A program made the translations under genes and the position numbers. Of a stretch of DNA of 64,000 nt, positions 1 to 7,583 are shown one piece after another. Source of the DNA: Egaibacter danicus (GTDB lineage Bacteria; Pseudomonadota; Gammaproteobacteria; Burkholderiales; Burkholderiaceae_C); contig JADJII010000006.1 of NCBI GenBank assembly GCA_016707075.1, forward strand, positions 186,001 through 250,000, written 5' to 3'. Position 1 is the first letter of the stretch; every line of letters starts with the position of its first letter. The notes beneath the pieces are model-generated. The model did no database searches and was not told the origin of the DNA. It saw only the letters and a program-made list of their open reading frames with translations.

Positions 1-50
1 TGAAGCTCGACTTACCCGCTGGCGTGGACGTGGAAATCAAGCTGCAATAA
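1..50 (+). CDS. rpsJ: 30S ribosomal protein S10, C-terminal end (partial)
   Basis: The first 50 bases read KLDLPAGVDVEIKLQ and then TAA, which matches the C-terminal strand of ribosomal protein S10. The bulk of the gene lies upstream of the window. S10 is a small-subunit protein and also the NusE antitermination factor. In most bacteria it heads the S10 operon and is followed closely by rplC. Here about 200 bases with a hairpin terminator and a new promoter separate them. The identification rests on a short tail plus the gene order that follows. Confidence 0.85.
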   Translation, partial: KLDLPAGVDVEIKLQ

Positions 51-56
51 AAAAAA

Positions 57-98
57 GCCCGTTTTCCAGTCCTGACTGGAAAACACCAAGAAACGGGC
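57..98. terminator. Branched hairpin after rpsJ, probable (bidirectional) terminator
   Basis: An inner perfect stem, GTTTTCCAGT (61-70) with ACTGGAAAAC (75-84), sits inside an outer stem, GCCCGTT (57-63) with AACGGGC (92-98). The plus-strand U tract is weak (CCTTTG). Upstream lies a run of eight or more A, so the structure would be a strong terminator for minus-strand transcripts. On the plus strand it probably ends or attenuates rpsJ transcription. Confidence 0.65.
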
Positions 99-109
99 CT
101 TTGAGGGGC

Positions 110-138
110 TTGCCGAGCTGCAAAGTTCGGGATATACT
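110..138 (+). promoter_or_regulatory. Candidate sigma-70 promoter of the rplC-rpsQ operon
   Basis: TTGCCG (110-115) and TATACT (133-138) are separated by 17 bases, the preferred sigma-70 spacing. Transcription would start near 145, just downstream of the post-rpsJ hairpin. The rplC operon would therefore be expressed independently of rpsJ. The start site is not mapped; this is a sequence match only. Confidence 0.6.
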
Positions 139-144
139 CACAGG

Positions 145-231
145 CTCAGCAGAAACGGCTTGGTCGTTTCTGCCTGAGTATTATCAACAGTCTTTCACGC
201 AAAAACGCGGCAGCCAATTGAAGTTGCCGCG
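145..231 (+). promoter_or_regulatory. Structured 5' leader of rplC (candidate autogenous control region)
   Basis: Two strong hairpins lie between the predicted transcription start and rplC. The first pairs CTCAG-CAGAAACG (145-157) with CGTTTCTG (165-172) and CTGAG (174-178), leaving one bulged C. The second is a perfect 7-bp stem, CGCGGCA (206-212) with TGCCGCG (225-231). In E. coli the L4 protein binds the leader of the S10 operon upstream of rpsJ. Here a comparable leader would sit upstream of rplC. L4 binding is inferred from analogy, not shown. Confidence 0.45.
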
Positions 232-252
232 GTGAAAGTTACGGAGAAAACA

Positions 253-939
253 ATGAGTCAAAGCAATCACTTGGGATTGCTGGGACGCAAGGTTGGCATG
301 ATGCGCCTATTCACCGATGACGGGGATGCAGTTCCTGTGACGGTGGTGGATGTGTCAAACAACCGCGTGACCCAGGTCAAAACCAAAGAGAATGACGGCT
401 ACGTTGCCTTACAGGTGACGTTCGGTTCACGCAAAGCTTCGCGTGTAACCAAGCCCGCAGCTGGCCACCTTGCAAAAGCAGGTGTTGAGGCTGGTGAAAT
501 TATTCAGGAATTCCGAATTTCGGCTGACGATGCTGCCCAGTACAAGGCGGGTGCAACTGTGCCTGTATCGGCTGTGTTCGCCGTGGGTCAAAAGGTGGAT
601 GTGCAGGGTACAACCATCGGTAAAGGCTACGCCGGAACGATCAAGCGCCACCACATGAGTTCGCAGCGGGCATCGCACGGTAACAGCCGTTCGCACAACG
701 TGCCAGGTTCCATTGGTATGGCGCAAGATCCTGGTCGCGTGTTTCCTGGTAAGCGCATGACGGGTCATCTGGGTGACGACACGGTTACCACGCAAAACCT
801 CGATGTAATACGTATCGACGAAGCGCGTCAACTGCTGTTGATCAAGGGTGCGATTCCCGGTTCGGCAGGTGGTTTTGTAACTGTCCGCCCGGCCATCAAG
901 GCCAAGGCTAAAGGCGATACCGCGAAAGGAGCGAACTGA
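253..939 (+). CDS. rplC: 50S ribosomal protein L3
   Basis: 228-residue L3, which binds near the 3' end of 23S rRNA and helps start 50S assembly. It shows the L3 opening LGLLGRKVGMMRLFTDDG and the central extended-loop segment GNSRSHNVPGSIGMAQDPGR, which reaches toward the peptidyl transferase centre and carries the glutamine that PrmB methylates in other bacteria. I chose ATG 253 over an in-frame GTG at 232 because ACGGAG lies 5-10 bases upstream and the GTG lies in the leader hairpin. It overlaps rplD by one base. It is the first gene of the operon under the promoter at 110-138. Confidence 0.97.
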   Translation: MSQSNHLGLLGRKVGMMRLFTDDGDAVPVTVVDVSNNRVTQVKTKENDGYVALQVTFGSRKASRVTKPAAGHLAKAGVEAGEIIQEFRISADDAAQYKAGATVPVSAVFAVGQKVDVQGTTIGKGYAGTIKRHHMSSQRASHGNSRSHNVPGSIGMAQDPGRVFPGKRMTGHLGDDTVTTQNLDVIRIDEARQLLLIKGAIPGSAGGFVTVRPAIKAKAKGDTAKGAN

Positions 940-1559
940 TGCAGCTCGAACTCCTGAATGACCAGGGTCAGGCTACTTCCAAGTTTGAAGTGCCAGAGAC
1001 CGTATTTGGTCGTGAATACAACGAAGATCTGGTTCACCAGATTGTGGTCGCTTTTCAGGCCAACGCGCGTCAGGGCACCCGTGCCCAGAAAGACCGCGAA
1101 CAGGTCAAGCACTCGACCAAGAAGCCATTCAAGCAAAAGGGAACGGGCCGCGCCCGTGCCGGTATGACGTCCTCGCCACTGTGGCGCGGAGGTGGCCGGA
1201 TTTTCCCGAACATGCCTGATGAGAACTTCACCCAGAAAATCAACAAGAAGATGTACCGTGCCGGTATGGCCTCCATCTTCTCGCAATTGGCGCGCGAAGG
1301 CCGTCTGGCTGTGGTTGATTCCATCAAGGTGGACTCTCCAAAAACCAAACCCCTGGCTGCCAAGTTCAAGGCCATGAATCTGGAATCTGTATTGGTGATT
1401 GCCGACGAAGTCGACGAAAACCTGTACCTGGCTTCACGTAACCTGGTGAACATCCTGGTGGTTGAGCCCCGTTATGCCGATCCGGTGTCGCTGGTGCACT
1501 ACCGCAAGGTGCTGGTGACCAAGGCTGCCATGGACAAACTCAAGGAGATGTTCGCATGA
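939..1559 (+). CDS. rplD: 50S ribosomal protein L4
   Basis: 206-residue L4, a primary 23S rRNA binder lining the exit tunnel. The tunnel loop is visible in the stretch KHSTKKPFKQKGTGRARAG followed by SSPLWRGGG. In E. coli, L4 also represses its own operon at transcription and translation. The structured leader at 145-231 makes similar control plausible here. The ATG overlaps the rplC stop (TGATG), so translation is coupled. Length is near that of E. coli L4 (201). Confidence 0.97.
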   Translation: MQLELLNDQGQATSKFEVPETVFGREYNEDLVHQIVVAFQANARQGTRAQKDREQVKHSTKKPFKQKGTGRARAGMTSSPLWRGGGRIFPNMPDENFTQKINKKMYRAGMASIFSQLAREGRLAVVDSIKVDSPKTKPLAAKFKAMNLESVLVIADEVDENLYLASRNLVNILVVEPRYADPVSLVHYRKVLVTKAAMDKLKEMFA

Positions 1560-1882
1560 GCCACGGTCCCAATCTGTCCAAGTTTGAAGAGGGCCGTCTG
1601 ATGCAGGTTCTGGTCGCTCCCATCGTGTCTGAGAAGGCTACGATGATTGCGGAGAAGAGCAATTCGGTGACCTTCAAAGTGCTGCAAGACGCAACCAAAT
1701 ATGAAATCAAGGCCGCTGTGGAATTGATGTTCAAGGTTGAGGTCAAGGGCGTCTCTGTCGTCAACATCAAAGGCAAGACCAAGCGTTTTGGCAAATCCAC
1801 CGGTCGTCGCGACAACGTTCGCAAGGCCTATGTGACGCTGAAGCCCGGTCAAGAGCTGAACCTCGGTGGGGAGGCTGCGTAA
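1556..1882 (+). CDS. rplW: 50S ribosomal protein L23
   Basis: 108-residue L23, located at the polypeptide exit and the docking site for trigger factor and SRP. The family core is VLVAPIVSEKATMIAE near residues 18-33, then KYEIKAAVELMFKVEVKGVSVVN. The N terminus before this core (MSHGPNLSKFEEGRLM) is longer than in E. coli. The ATG overlaps the rplD stop by four bases, so coupling is expected and this start is favoured. Confidence 0.96.
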   Translation: MSHGPNLSKFEEGRLMQVLVAPIVSEKATMIAEKSNSVTFKVLQDATKYEIKAAVELMFKVEVKGVSVVNIKGKTKRFGKSTGRRDNVRKAYVTLKPGQELNLGGEAA

Positions 1883-1884
1883 TC

Positions 1885-2709
1885 ATGGCTGTTATCAAAA
1901 TGAAACCAACTTCCCCAGGCCGTCGTGGCGTGGTGAAGATTTCGCGTGACCATCTGTACAAGGGTGCTCCTCACGCGGCATTGTTGGAGCCGCAATTCCA
2001 GCAGGCCGGTCGAAACAACAATGGTCACATCACGACCCGCCATAAAGGTGGTGGTCATAAACACCACTATCGCGTGGTTGACTTTGTCCGCAACAAGGAT
2101 GCAATTCCTGCCAAAGTTGAGCGCATTGAGTACGATCCCAACCGTTCGGCGCACATCGCTCTGGTGTGTTATGCCGACGGCGAGCGTCGCTATATCATCG
2201 CTCCGCGCGGTCTGGAAGTCGGTGCAACCATCCTGAACGGTGCTGAAGCGCCAATCCGTGTCGGCAACACTCTGCCAATCCGCAACATCCCGGTGGGTTC
2301 CATCATTCACTGCATCGAGCTGCAGGTTGGTAAAGGCGCACAGGTTGTACGTTCCGCCGGTGCGTCGGCAACCTTGCTGGCACGTGAAGGCACCTACGCC
2401 CAGGTCCGCATGCGCTCCGGTGAAGTTCGCAAGATTCACATCGACTGCCGTGCCACCATTGGTCAAGTCGCCAACGAAGAGCACAGCCTGCGCCGTTTGG
2501 GCAAGGCTGGTGTGAAGCGCTGGATGGGCATTCGACCAACCGTTCGCGGTGTGGTGATGAACCCTGTTGACCACCCACACGGTGGTGGCGAGGGCAAGAC
2601 CGGCGAAGGCCGTCACCCAGTCGATCCTTGGGGTAATCTGACCAAGGGTTACCGTACCCGTAACAACAAGCGCACGCAGGTCATGATCGTGTCGCGTCGC
2701 AAGAAGTAA
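1885..2709 (+). CDS. rplB: 50S ribosomal protein L2
   Basis: 274-residue L2, one of the most conserved ribosomal proteins, needed for subunit association and peptidyl transfer. It opens with MAVIKMKPTSPGRRGVV and has the RNA-binding GRNNNGHITTRHKGGGHK segment. The C-terminal signature DHPHGGGEGKTGEGRHPV contains the conserved histidine near the catalytic centre. It starts two bases after the rplW stop. Length matches the family (E. coli 273). Confidence 0.98.
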   Translation: MAVIKMKPTSPGRRGVVKISRDHLYKGAPHAALLEPQFQQAGRNNNGHITTRHKGGGHKHHYRVVDFVRNKDAIPAKVERIEYDPNRSAHIALVCYADGERRYIIAPRGLEVGATILNGAEAPIRVGNTLPIRNIPVGSIIHCIELQVGKGAQVVRSAGASATLLAREGTYAQVRMRSGEVRKIHIDCRATIGQVANEEHSLRRLGKAGVKRWMGIRPTVRGVVMNPVDHPHGGGEGKTGEGRHPVDPWGNLTKGYRTRNNKRTQVMIVSRRKK

Positions 2710-2720
2710 GGGGAAGGTAA

Positions 2721-2999
2721 ATGACTCGCTCTCTCAAAAAAGGTCCATTTGTTGACCATCACCTGGTGGCCAAGGCCGACAAGGCCGTCACCACCAAGGA
2801 TAAAAAGCCGATCAAGACCTGGTCGCGCCGCTCCATGATCCTGCCCGAGTTCATCGGCTTGACCATCGCGGTGCACAACGGCAAGCAGCACGTGCCGGTC
2901 TATATCACCGATCAAATGGTAGGTCACAAGTTGGGCGAGTTCGCACTCACCCGTACTTTCAAGGGCCATCCTGCTGACAAAAAAGTCGTAAAGAAATAA
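2721..2999 (+). CDS. rpsS: 30S ribosomal protein S19
   Basis: 92-residue S19, which contacts 16S rRNA in the head of the 30S subunit with S13. It has the full family pattern: MTRSLKKGPFVDHHL at the start, SRRSMILPEFIGLTIAVHNGK in the middle and GHKLGEFALTRTFKGH near the end. A Shine-Dalgarno (AAGGGGAAGG) lies just upstream. Nothing is unusual. Confidence 0.98.
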   Translation: MTRSLKKGPFVDHHLVAKADKAVTTKDKKPIKTWSRRSMILPEFIGLTIAVHNGKQHVPVYITDQMVGHKLGEFALTRTFKGHPADKKVVKK

Positions 3000-3009
3000 G
3001 GAGGTGACC

Positions 3010-3339
3010 ATGGAAACACGTGCAACCCTTCGCGGCGTCCGTTTGTCGGTAGACAAAGGTCGTCTGGTCGCGGATTTGATTCGCGGCAAAAAAGTTGACC
3101 AAGCCCTGAACATCCTGCAGTTCACGCAAAAAAAAGCTGCCGTGATCATCAAGAAGGTTCTGGAGTCGGCGATTGCCAATGCCGAGCACAACGACGGTGC
3201 CGATATCGACGAACTGAAGGTGAAAACCATTTTCGTCGAACAAGGTGCTTCGCTGCGGCGTTTCACGGCCCGCGCAAAAGGCCGTGGCAACCAGATCAGA
3301 AAACCCACGTGCCATGTGTACGTGACGGTTGGTAACTGA
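3010..3339 (+). CDS. rplV: 50S ribosomal protein L22
   Basis: 109-residue L22, whose beta-hairpin lines the exit tunnel and interacts with macrolides. It begins METRATLRGVRLSVDKGR and has the tunnel-hairpin region ending RRFTARAKGRGNQIRKPT. ATG 3010 was chosen because the in-frame GTG at 3004 lies inside the Shine-Dalgarno AAGGAGGTGA (2998-3007). The spacing from that Shine-Dalgarno to the ATG is short, which is typical of tightly packed ribosomal genes. Confidence 0.97.
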   Translation: METRATLRGVRLSVDKGRLVADLIRGKKVDQALNILQFTQKKAAVIIKKVLESAIANAEHNDGADIDELKVKTIFVEQGASLRRFTARAKGRGNQIRKPTCHVYVTVGN

Positions 3340-3355
3340 AAGAGGCCAGGAACAT

Positions 3356-4255
3356 ATGGGACAAAAGATAAACCCAACCGGCTTTCGCCTGTCGATCAGC
3401 CGTAACTGGTCTTCACGCTGGTACGCCAACGACCGCGATTTCGCTGGCATGCTGGCGGAAGACATCAAGGTGCGCGAGTACCTCAAGACCAAGCTGAAAA
3501 ATGCTTCGGTGTCGCGGATTCTGATTGAGCGTCCTGCCAAAAATGCACGCATCACGATTTTCTCGGCACGTCCGGGCGTTGTGATCGGCAAAAAAGGCGA
3601 AGACATCGAAAACTTGAAGCGTGAGCTGGGCAAACAACTGGGCGTGCCCGTTGCAGTGAACATCGAAGAAGTGCGCAAGCCTGAAATCGATGCCAAGCTG
3701 ATTGCCGACAGCATTACGCAGCAATTGGAAAAGCGGATCATGTTCCGCCGTGCCATGAAGCGCGCCATGCAAAACGCCATGCGTCTGGGTGCCCTGGGCA
3801 TCAAGATCATGTCGTCCGGTCGTCTGAACGGTATTGAAATCGCACGTTGCGAGTGGTACCGCGAAGGCCGCGTGCCACTTCACACCCTGCGTGCTGACAT
3901 CGACTACGGTACTTCCGAAGCCAAAACCACCTACGGCGTCATTGGCGTCAAGGTGTGGGTCTACAAAGGTGACACGCTGGGTCGTAACGACCTGCCGGCC
4001 GCCGTTGAACCCCGTGCTGATGAAGAGCGTCGTCCACGCGGCCCGCGCCGCGATGACCGTGGTGGCGCACGCCCTGCAGGGGACCGTCCGCCCGCACGTG
4101 GTGCACGTCGTCCCGTGGGTGGCAATGCCGCCCCGGCCGATGGCAGCGACAAACCAGCAGAAGCCGCTGGAGCTGATACCCCGAAAACCGCCGTTAAGCG
4201 CGTCCGCAAGGTAGTCGCGCCAGCTGCAGCAGCTGACGGTGCCAAGACCGAGTAA
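3356..4255 (+). CDS. rpsC: 30S ribosomal protein S3 with long basic C-terminal tail
   Basis: 299 residues, against 233 for E. coli S3. Residues 1 to about 212 are normal S3: MGQKINPTGFRLSI, the KH domain with VVIGKKGEDIENLK, and the SGRLNGIEIARCEWYREGRVP segment of the mRNA-entry helicase surface. The remaining 85 or so residues are low-complexity, rich in Arg, Pro, Ala and Gly, then acidic and finally Lys/Arg again, so they are probably disordered and solvent exposed. Betaproteobacterial S3 proteins often carry such tails (from memory). ATG 3356 was chosen over TTG 3329 because homologues start MGQK. Confidence 0.96.
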   Translation: MGQKINPTGFRLSISRNWSSRWYANDRDFAGMLAEDIKVREYLKTKLKNASVSRILIERPAKNARITIFSARPGVVIGKKGEDIENLKRELGKQLGVPVAVNIEEVRKPEIDAKLIADSITQQLEKRIMFRRAMKRAMQNAMRLGALGIKIMSSGRLNGIEIARCEWYREGRVPLHTLRADIDYGTSEAKTTYGVIGVKVWVYKGDTLGRNDLPAAVEPRADEERRPRGPRRDDRGGARPAGDRPPARGARRPVGGNAAPADGSDKPAEAAGADTPKTAVKRVRKVVAPAAAADGAKTE

Positions 4256-4281
4256 TCGGTTGAGAAACACGGAGAAATAAA

Positions 4282-4698
4282 ATGCTGCAACCAGCTCGTA
4301 GAAAGTATCGCAAGGAGCAAAAAGGCCGCAACACCGGCGTTGCTACCCGTGGCAACACGGTGGCATTCGGTGATTTTGGTCTGAAGTCCACCGATCGGGG
4401 TCGTCTGACGGCCCGTCAAATTGAATCTGCACGTCGTGCGATTTCCCGTCACGTGAAGCGTGGTGGCCGTATCTGGATCCGGATTTTTCCGGACAAGCCA
4501 ATTTCCCAGAAACCTGCAGAGGTTCGCATGGGTAACGGTAAAGGTAACCCCGAGTACTACGTGGCTGAAATTCAGCCTGGCAAGGTTCTGTACGAGATCG
4601 TCGGTGTACCCGAAGAACTCGCACGTGAAGCGTTTCGCCTGGCAGCTGCCAAGCTGCCCCTGCGTACCACGTTTGTGGCTCGCATGATTGGCCAGTAA
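4282..4698 (+). CDS. rplP: 50S ribosomal protein L16
   Basis: 138-residue L16, located near the A site of the 50S subunit and added late in assembly. It has MLQPARRKYRKEQKGRN at the N terminus and the signature GRIWIRIFPDKPISQKPAEV, followed by RMGNGKGNPEYYVAEI. The arginine in the RMGNGKG region is the one hydroxylated by RoxA/YcfD in E. coli. A Shine-Dalgarno (ACGGAG) precedes it. It is part of the rplC operon. Confidence 0.98.
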   Translation: MLQPARRKYRKEQKGRNTGVATRGNTVAFGDFGLKSTDRGRLTARQIESARRAISRHVKRGGRIWIRIFPDKPISQKPAEVRMGNGKGNPEYYVAEIQPGKVLYEIVGVPEELAREAFRLAAAKLPLRTTFVARMIGQ

Positions 4699-4714
4699 TC
4701 AGGAGAAGAAATAA

Positions 4715-4921
4715 ATGAAAGCTACTGAACTGCGCCAAAAAGACGTTGCCGGTGTGCAAGCGGAAGTCAAAGCGCTCCAGAAAGCCCACTTTGGCCTGCG
4801 TATGCAAAAAGCCACGCAACAACTCAACAACACCGCTACGCTGCGCTCCACGCGCCGTGACATTGCCCGCGCCAAGACCATTCTTGTCGAGAAGCAAAGC
4901 GCTGAAAAATCCGCCAATTAA
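4715..4921 (+). CDS. rpmC: 50S ribosomal protein L29
   Basis: 68-residue L29, a small helical protein next to L23 at the tunnel exit. The two-helix pattern is seen in MKATELRQKDVAGVQAE and the second-helix segment LRSTRRDIARAKTIL. It is slightly longer than in E. coli (63). AGGAG lies just upstream, and it is followed after ten bases by rpsQ. Confidence 0.95.
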   Translation: MKATELRQKDVAGVQAEVKALQKAHFGLRMQKATQQLNNTATLRSTRRDIARAKTILVEKQSAEKSAN

Positions 4922-4931
4922 GGAGCGATAA

Positions 4932-5201
4932 ATGACGGAAGCTAAAAAATCCCTCAAGCGCACCTTGGTCGGCAAGGTGGTCAGCGACAAGCGTGCCAAG
5001 ACCGTGACCGTGCTGATTGAGCGCCGTGTGAAACACGAGCTCTACGGCAAGATCGTTGGCAAGTCCAGCAAATACCACGCCCATGACGAAAAGGGCGAGT
5101 ACAAACTGGGTGATGTCATCGAAATCACGGAAAGCAAGCCTATTTCCAAGACCAAGAATTGGGTTGCAACCCGTCTGGTTGAAAAAGCCGCTGCAGTTTA
5201 A
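4932..5201 (+). CDS. rpsQ: 30S ribosomal protein S17
   Basis: 89-residue S17, a primary 16S rRNA binder with an OB fold. It shows LVGKVVSDKRAKTVTVLIER, then HAHDEKGEYKLGDVIEI and the PISKTKNWVATRLVEKA tail. It is the last gene of the operon, as in E. coli, and is followed by a terminator at 5232-5260. The spc operon (rplN onward), which usually follows directly, is not present downstream in this window. Confidence 0.97.
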   Translation: MTEAKKSLKRTLVGKVVSDKRAKTVTVLIERRVKHELYGKIVGKSSKYHAHDEKGEYKLGDVIEITESKPISKTKNWVATRLVEKAAAV

Positions 5202-5231
5202 GTCTTCATTGACGTCGCCTGCAGGCGCATC

Positions 5232-5260
5232 GAAAACGGCCCACAATGTGGGTCGTTTTC
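5232..5260 (+). terminator. Terminator of the rplC-rpsQ operon
   Basis: A 13-bp stem (one G-U pair) runs from 5232-5244 to 5248-5260 with an AAT loop. Its arms begin GAAAACG and end CGTTTTC, and GTTTC follows. It lies 31 bases after the rpsQ stop and before an unrelated peroxiredoxin gene, so it marks the operon end. Confidence 0.75.
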
Positions 5261-5319
5261 GTTTCTGGGTTCCGCGAGCGGAATCCCGGTTTTAGTGATC
5301 CATTTTTCAGGAGCAATAC

Positions 5320-5826
5320 ATGATCAAAGTAGGCGATACCCTTCCAGTAGCAACCCTGATGGAGTTCTCGGAAGTTGAGGGTGAGGGTTGCAGCATTGGC
5401 CCTAACCCGGTTGACACAGCCAAAGCCACGGCTGGCAAGACAATCGCCCTCTTTGCGTTGCCTGGTGCCTTTACACCGACCTGCTCGGCCAAACACGTTC
5501 CGGGCTATATTGAGCAGTTCGACAAGTTCAAGGCCGCTGGTGTGGATGAAATCTGGTGTGTCAGTGTGAATGATGCGTTCGTGATGGGCGCCTGGGCGCG
5601 CGATCAGAAAACAGCGGGCAAGGTCCGCATGCTGGGTGACGGTGATGCCGCATTCACCAAAGCAACGGGTCTAACGCTGGATCTCACGGGCAAAGGCTTG
5701 GGCCTGCGTAGTAACCGCTACTCCATGCTTGTCAAGAATGGCAAGGTGGCATCGCTCAATATCGAAGGCCCCGGCAAGTTTGAGGTAAGTGACGCGGCAA
5801 CCTTGCTGGCACAAGCCAAAGGCTGA
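5320..5826 (+). CDS. Peroxiredoxin of the Prx5 type
   Basis: 168-residue thioredoxin-fold peroxidase that reduces H2O2 and alkyl hydroperoxides in the cytoplasm. The peroxidatic site PGAFTPTCS gives the catalytic cysteine near residue 53 with the conserved Thr and Pro. IWCVSVNDAFVMGAW follows, and RSNRYSMLVKNG carries the conserved arginine. The glutathione- or glutaredoxin-dependent Prx5 group is the best match. A Shine-Dalgarno (TCAGGAG) is present. It stands alone between the ribosomal operon terminator and a dispersed repeat. Confidence 0.9.
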   Translation: MIKVGDTLPVATLMEFSEVEGEGCSIGPNPVDTAKATAGKTIALFALPGAFTPTCSAKHVPGYIEQFDKFKAAGVDEIWCVSVNDAFVMGAWARDQKTAGKVRMLGDGDAAFTKATGLTLDLTGKGLGLRSNRYSMLVKNGKVASLNIEGPGKFEVSDAATLLAQAKG

Positions 5827-5840
5827 AACCGCTGCAGTTC

Positions 5841-5900
5841 GCTATCATTTGTATAGCTACTCATGCAATCCTGATGAGGTGTAAAGGTCAAAAAGACCTC
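5841..5900 (+). repeat. Dispersed element, copy A (intergenic, reaches the 3' end of the acetyltransferase gene)
   Basis: The 27-base head starts at 5841: GCTAT, 7 bases, ATAGCT, 6 bases, GCA, followed by a GATGAGG tail. The tail runs into a small inverted repeat, AGGTC (5885-5889) with GACCT (5895-5899). The stop codon of the minus-strand acetyltransferase gene (5900-5902) lies at its edge. It is one of ten copies in the window. Confidence 0.75.
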
Positions 5901-6388
5901 TATAATTTGGCCTTTAGATAGTGCGCACCCGGGATGGGGTTGTGGTAGTACGGTGGTACTTCCACAAACCCGAGGTCCTCGTACAGGGCGCGTGCCGTCT
6001 CCATCTCGTCCAGCGTGTCCAGCAGGACGCAGTCATAGCCCCGATTCCGGGCGCTGTCCATGATGGCCTCGGCCAATTGGCGACCCAGACGAAGTCCGCG
6101 AAATGCGGGCCGCACGTACAGACGCTTCATCTCGCACGCGTTGGCGTGATCCACGTCGGTAAGTTGCCGCAACGCGCAACAGCCTGCCGGAACGCCATCC
6201 ACGAGAGCCAGCAGGAGTCTTCCGCCAGGCTCCGTGTACTGGCCAGGTAACGTCGCCAGTTCAGCCTCAAATCCCTGAAAACACAAATCAACGCCCAGCG
6301 CCCGGGCATATTCCCGGAAAAGTTCGCGGGTTGCGTCAAGCTCCTGCAGCGCTGTGGGTGTGACGAGTTTGACTGACTGATGGCTCAT
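5900..6388 (-). CDS. GNAT-family N-acetyltransferase
   Basis: 162-residue GNAT protein; these transfer an acetyl group from acetyl-CoA to an amine. The acetyl-CoA-binding loop is RPAFRGLRLGRQLAEAIMD (R/Q-x-x-G-x-G/A pattern), preceded by the strand CEMKRLYVR and followed by YDCVLLDTLDEMETARALYEDLGF. The substrate is not evident. ATG 6388 (MSHQSVKL) was chosen; an upstream in-frame ATG at 6415 would add nine residues. It is convergent with the peroxiredoxin gene, with a repeat copy in between. Confidence 0.85.
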   Translation of the reverse strand: MSHQSVKLVTPTALQELDATRELFREYARALGVDLCFQGFEAELATLPGQYTEPGGRLLLALVDGVPAGCCALRQLTDVDHANACEMKRLYVRPAFRGLRLGRQLAEAIMDSARNRGYDCVLLDTLDEMETARALYEDLGFVEVPPYYHNPIPGAHYLKAKL

Positions 6389-6606
6389 GAATGGGCTGGT
6401 ATTGGCGAAACGCATTCAGTTTAGCTGCTCCCATTGTTCGGCCTCCAAAGACCAAGACACGGCTGGACGGCGCCTTCTCGCCACGGGATGCAGGAAACCC
6501 GGTTTTCGGCGAAACTCCAGCCGAGTTTCAGGCTCCAACCTATCCTGCGGCGCAACCTCGTGTCGCCTGCGAGCGGTTTGCCCAATCAAAATCCATCGGA
6601 GACCCC

Positions 6607-7476
6607 TTGAAGATCCATCTTTTGCTCCGTCGAGCCCCATGGCACCTGGCCGCCACACTGCTGCTCACCAGCGCCACTGCAGTGAGCGCACAGGGCAACG
6701 CAGTTAAAGGGCAATACCTGGCCAATGCCGCCGGCTGCATCGGGTGCCACACGGTCACCAAGGCTGGCGCAACGCCCTATGCGGGCGGTCGTGGGCTCGA
6801 AACGCCATTCGGGACTTTCTACGGCCCCAACATCACGCCAGACAAGGAAACGGGCATCGGCACTTGGTCCGAGGCCGATTTCAAGCGCGCGATCCGCCAG
6901 GGTGAGCGCAGGGATGGCTCGCACTACTTCCCGGCCTTCCCGTACCCGTCCTTCACGGGCATGTCGGATACCGATATCCAGGACCTCTGGGCGTTTCTGA
7001 AGACCGTACCGCCAGCCAAACAGGCCAATCGCGAGCATGAACTGCGTTTTCCGTACAGCCTGCGCTTTCTTGTGGGCGGGTGGAAGTTGATGTTTTTCAC
7101 GCCGGGGCCTTCCCCGCAGGCCACGGTCGTGGCCAGCCCGGTTGCCCGTGGCGCCTACTTGGTCGGGACTCTGGGTCATTGTGGCGAGTGCCATACCCCA
7201 CGCAATTTCCTCGGCGGCCCTGACCGGAACGAATTGTTGGGGGGCGCCAGGATTCCGGAAGGCAAGGTCCCGAACCTGACGCCTACACGCTTGAAGAAGT
7301 GGAGCGACGCGGACCTCAAGGAATATTTAATGAGTGGCACTGCGCCCAGTGGCGAGATTGCGGTGGAACCCATGAGTGAGGTGATTACCAACACCACGAG
7401 CAAATTAACCGCAGACGACGTTGCTGCTGTGATCGCGTATCTAAGGTCTCTGCCCCCGCGCGACGAGCCGAAGTAA
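6607..7476 (+). CDS. Diheme c-type cytochrome, periplasmic
   Basis: 289 residues with a signal peptide ending SATAVSAQG, then two class I cytochrome domains with haem sites CIGCH (residues 44-48) and CGECH (192-196). It resembles the cytochrome subunits of membrane alcohol and aldehyde dehydrogenases, which have three haems; here there are two and no dehydrogenase is adjacent. I chose TTG 6607 because CGGAG precedes it and the signal peptide follows at once. Earlier in-frame codons back to 6391 give no signal sequence. It probably passes electrons to a terminal oxidase. Confidence 0.82.
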   Translation: MKIHLLLRRAPWHLAATLLLTSATAVSAQGNAVKGQYLANAAGCIGCHTVTKAGATPYAGGRGLETPFGTFYGPNITPDKETGIGTWSEADFKRAIRQGERRDGSHYFPAFPYPSFTGMSDTDIQDLWAFLKTVPPAKQANREHELRFPYSLRFLVGGWKLMFFTPGPSPQATVVASPVARGAYLVGTLGHCGECHTPRNFLGGPDRNELLGGARIPEGKVPNLTPTRLKKWSDADLKEYLMSGTAPSGEIAVEPMSEVITNTTSKLTADDVAAVIAYLRSLPPRDEPK

Positions 7477-7583
7477 CGATTCCTTAAGTATTTTCCCTAG
7501 GCTGGCAAAAAATCAAAGAACTTTTCTTAACTAAGCGAACTCAACCCCTCTGTTAGCAACCCCAACTCAAAAAAGGATAAACC

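Noticed and set aside
232..252. Upstream GTG start for rplC
   Set aside because: It lies at the base of the leader hairpin without a Shine-Dalgarno; ATG 253 has ACGGAG and the family N terminus.
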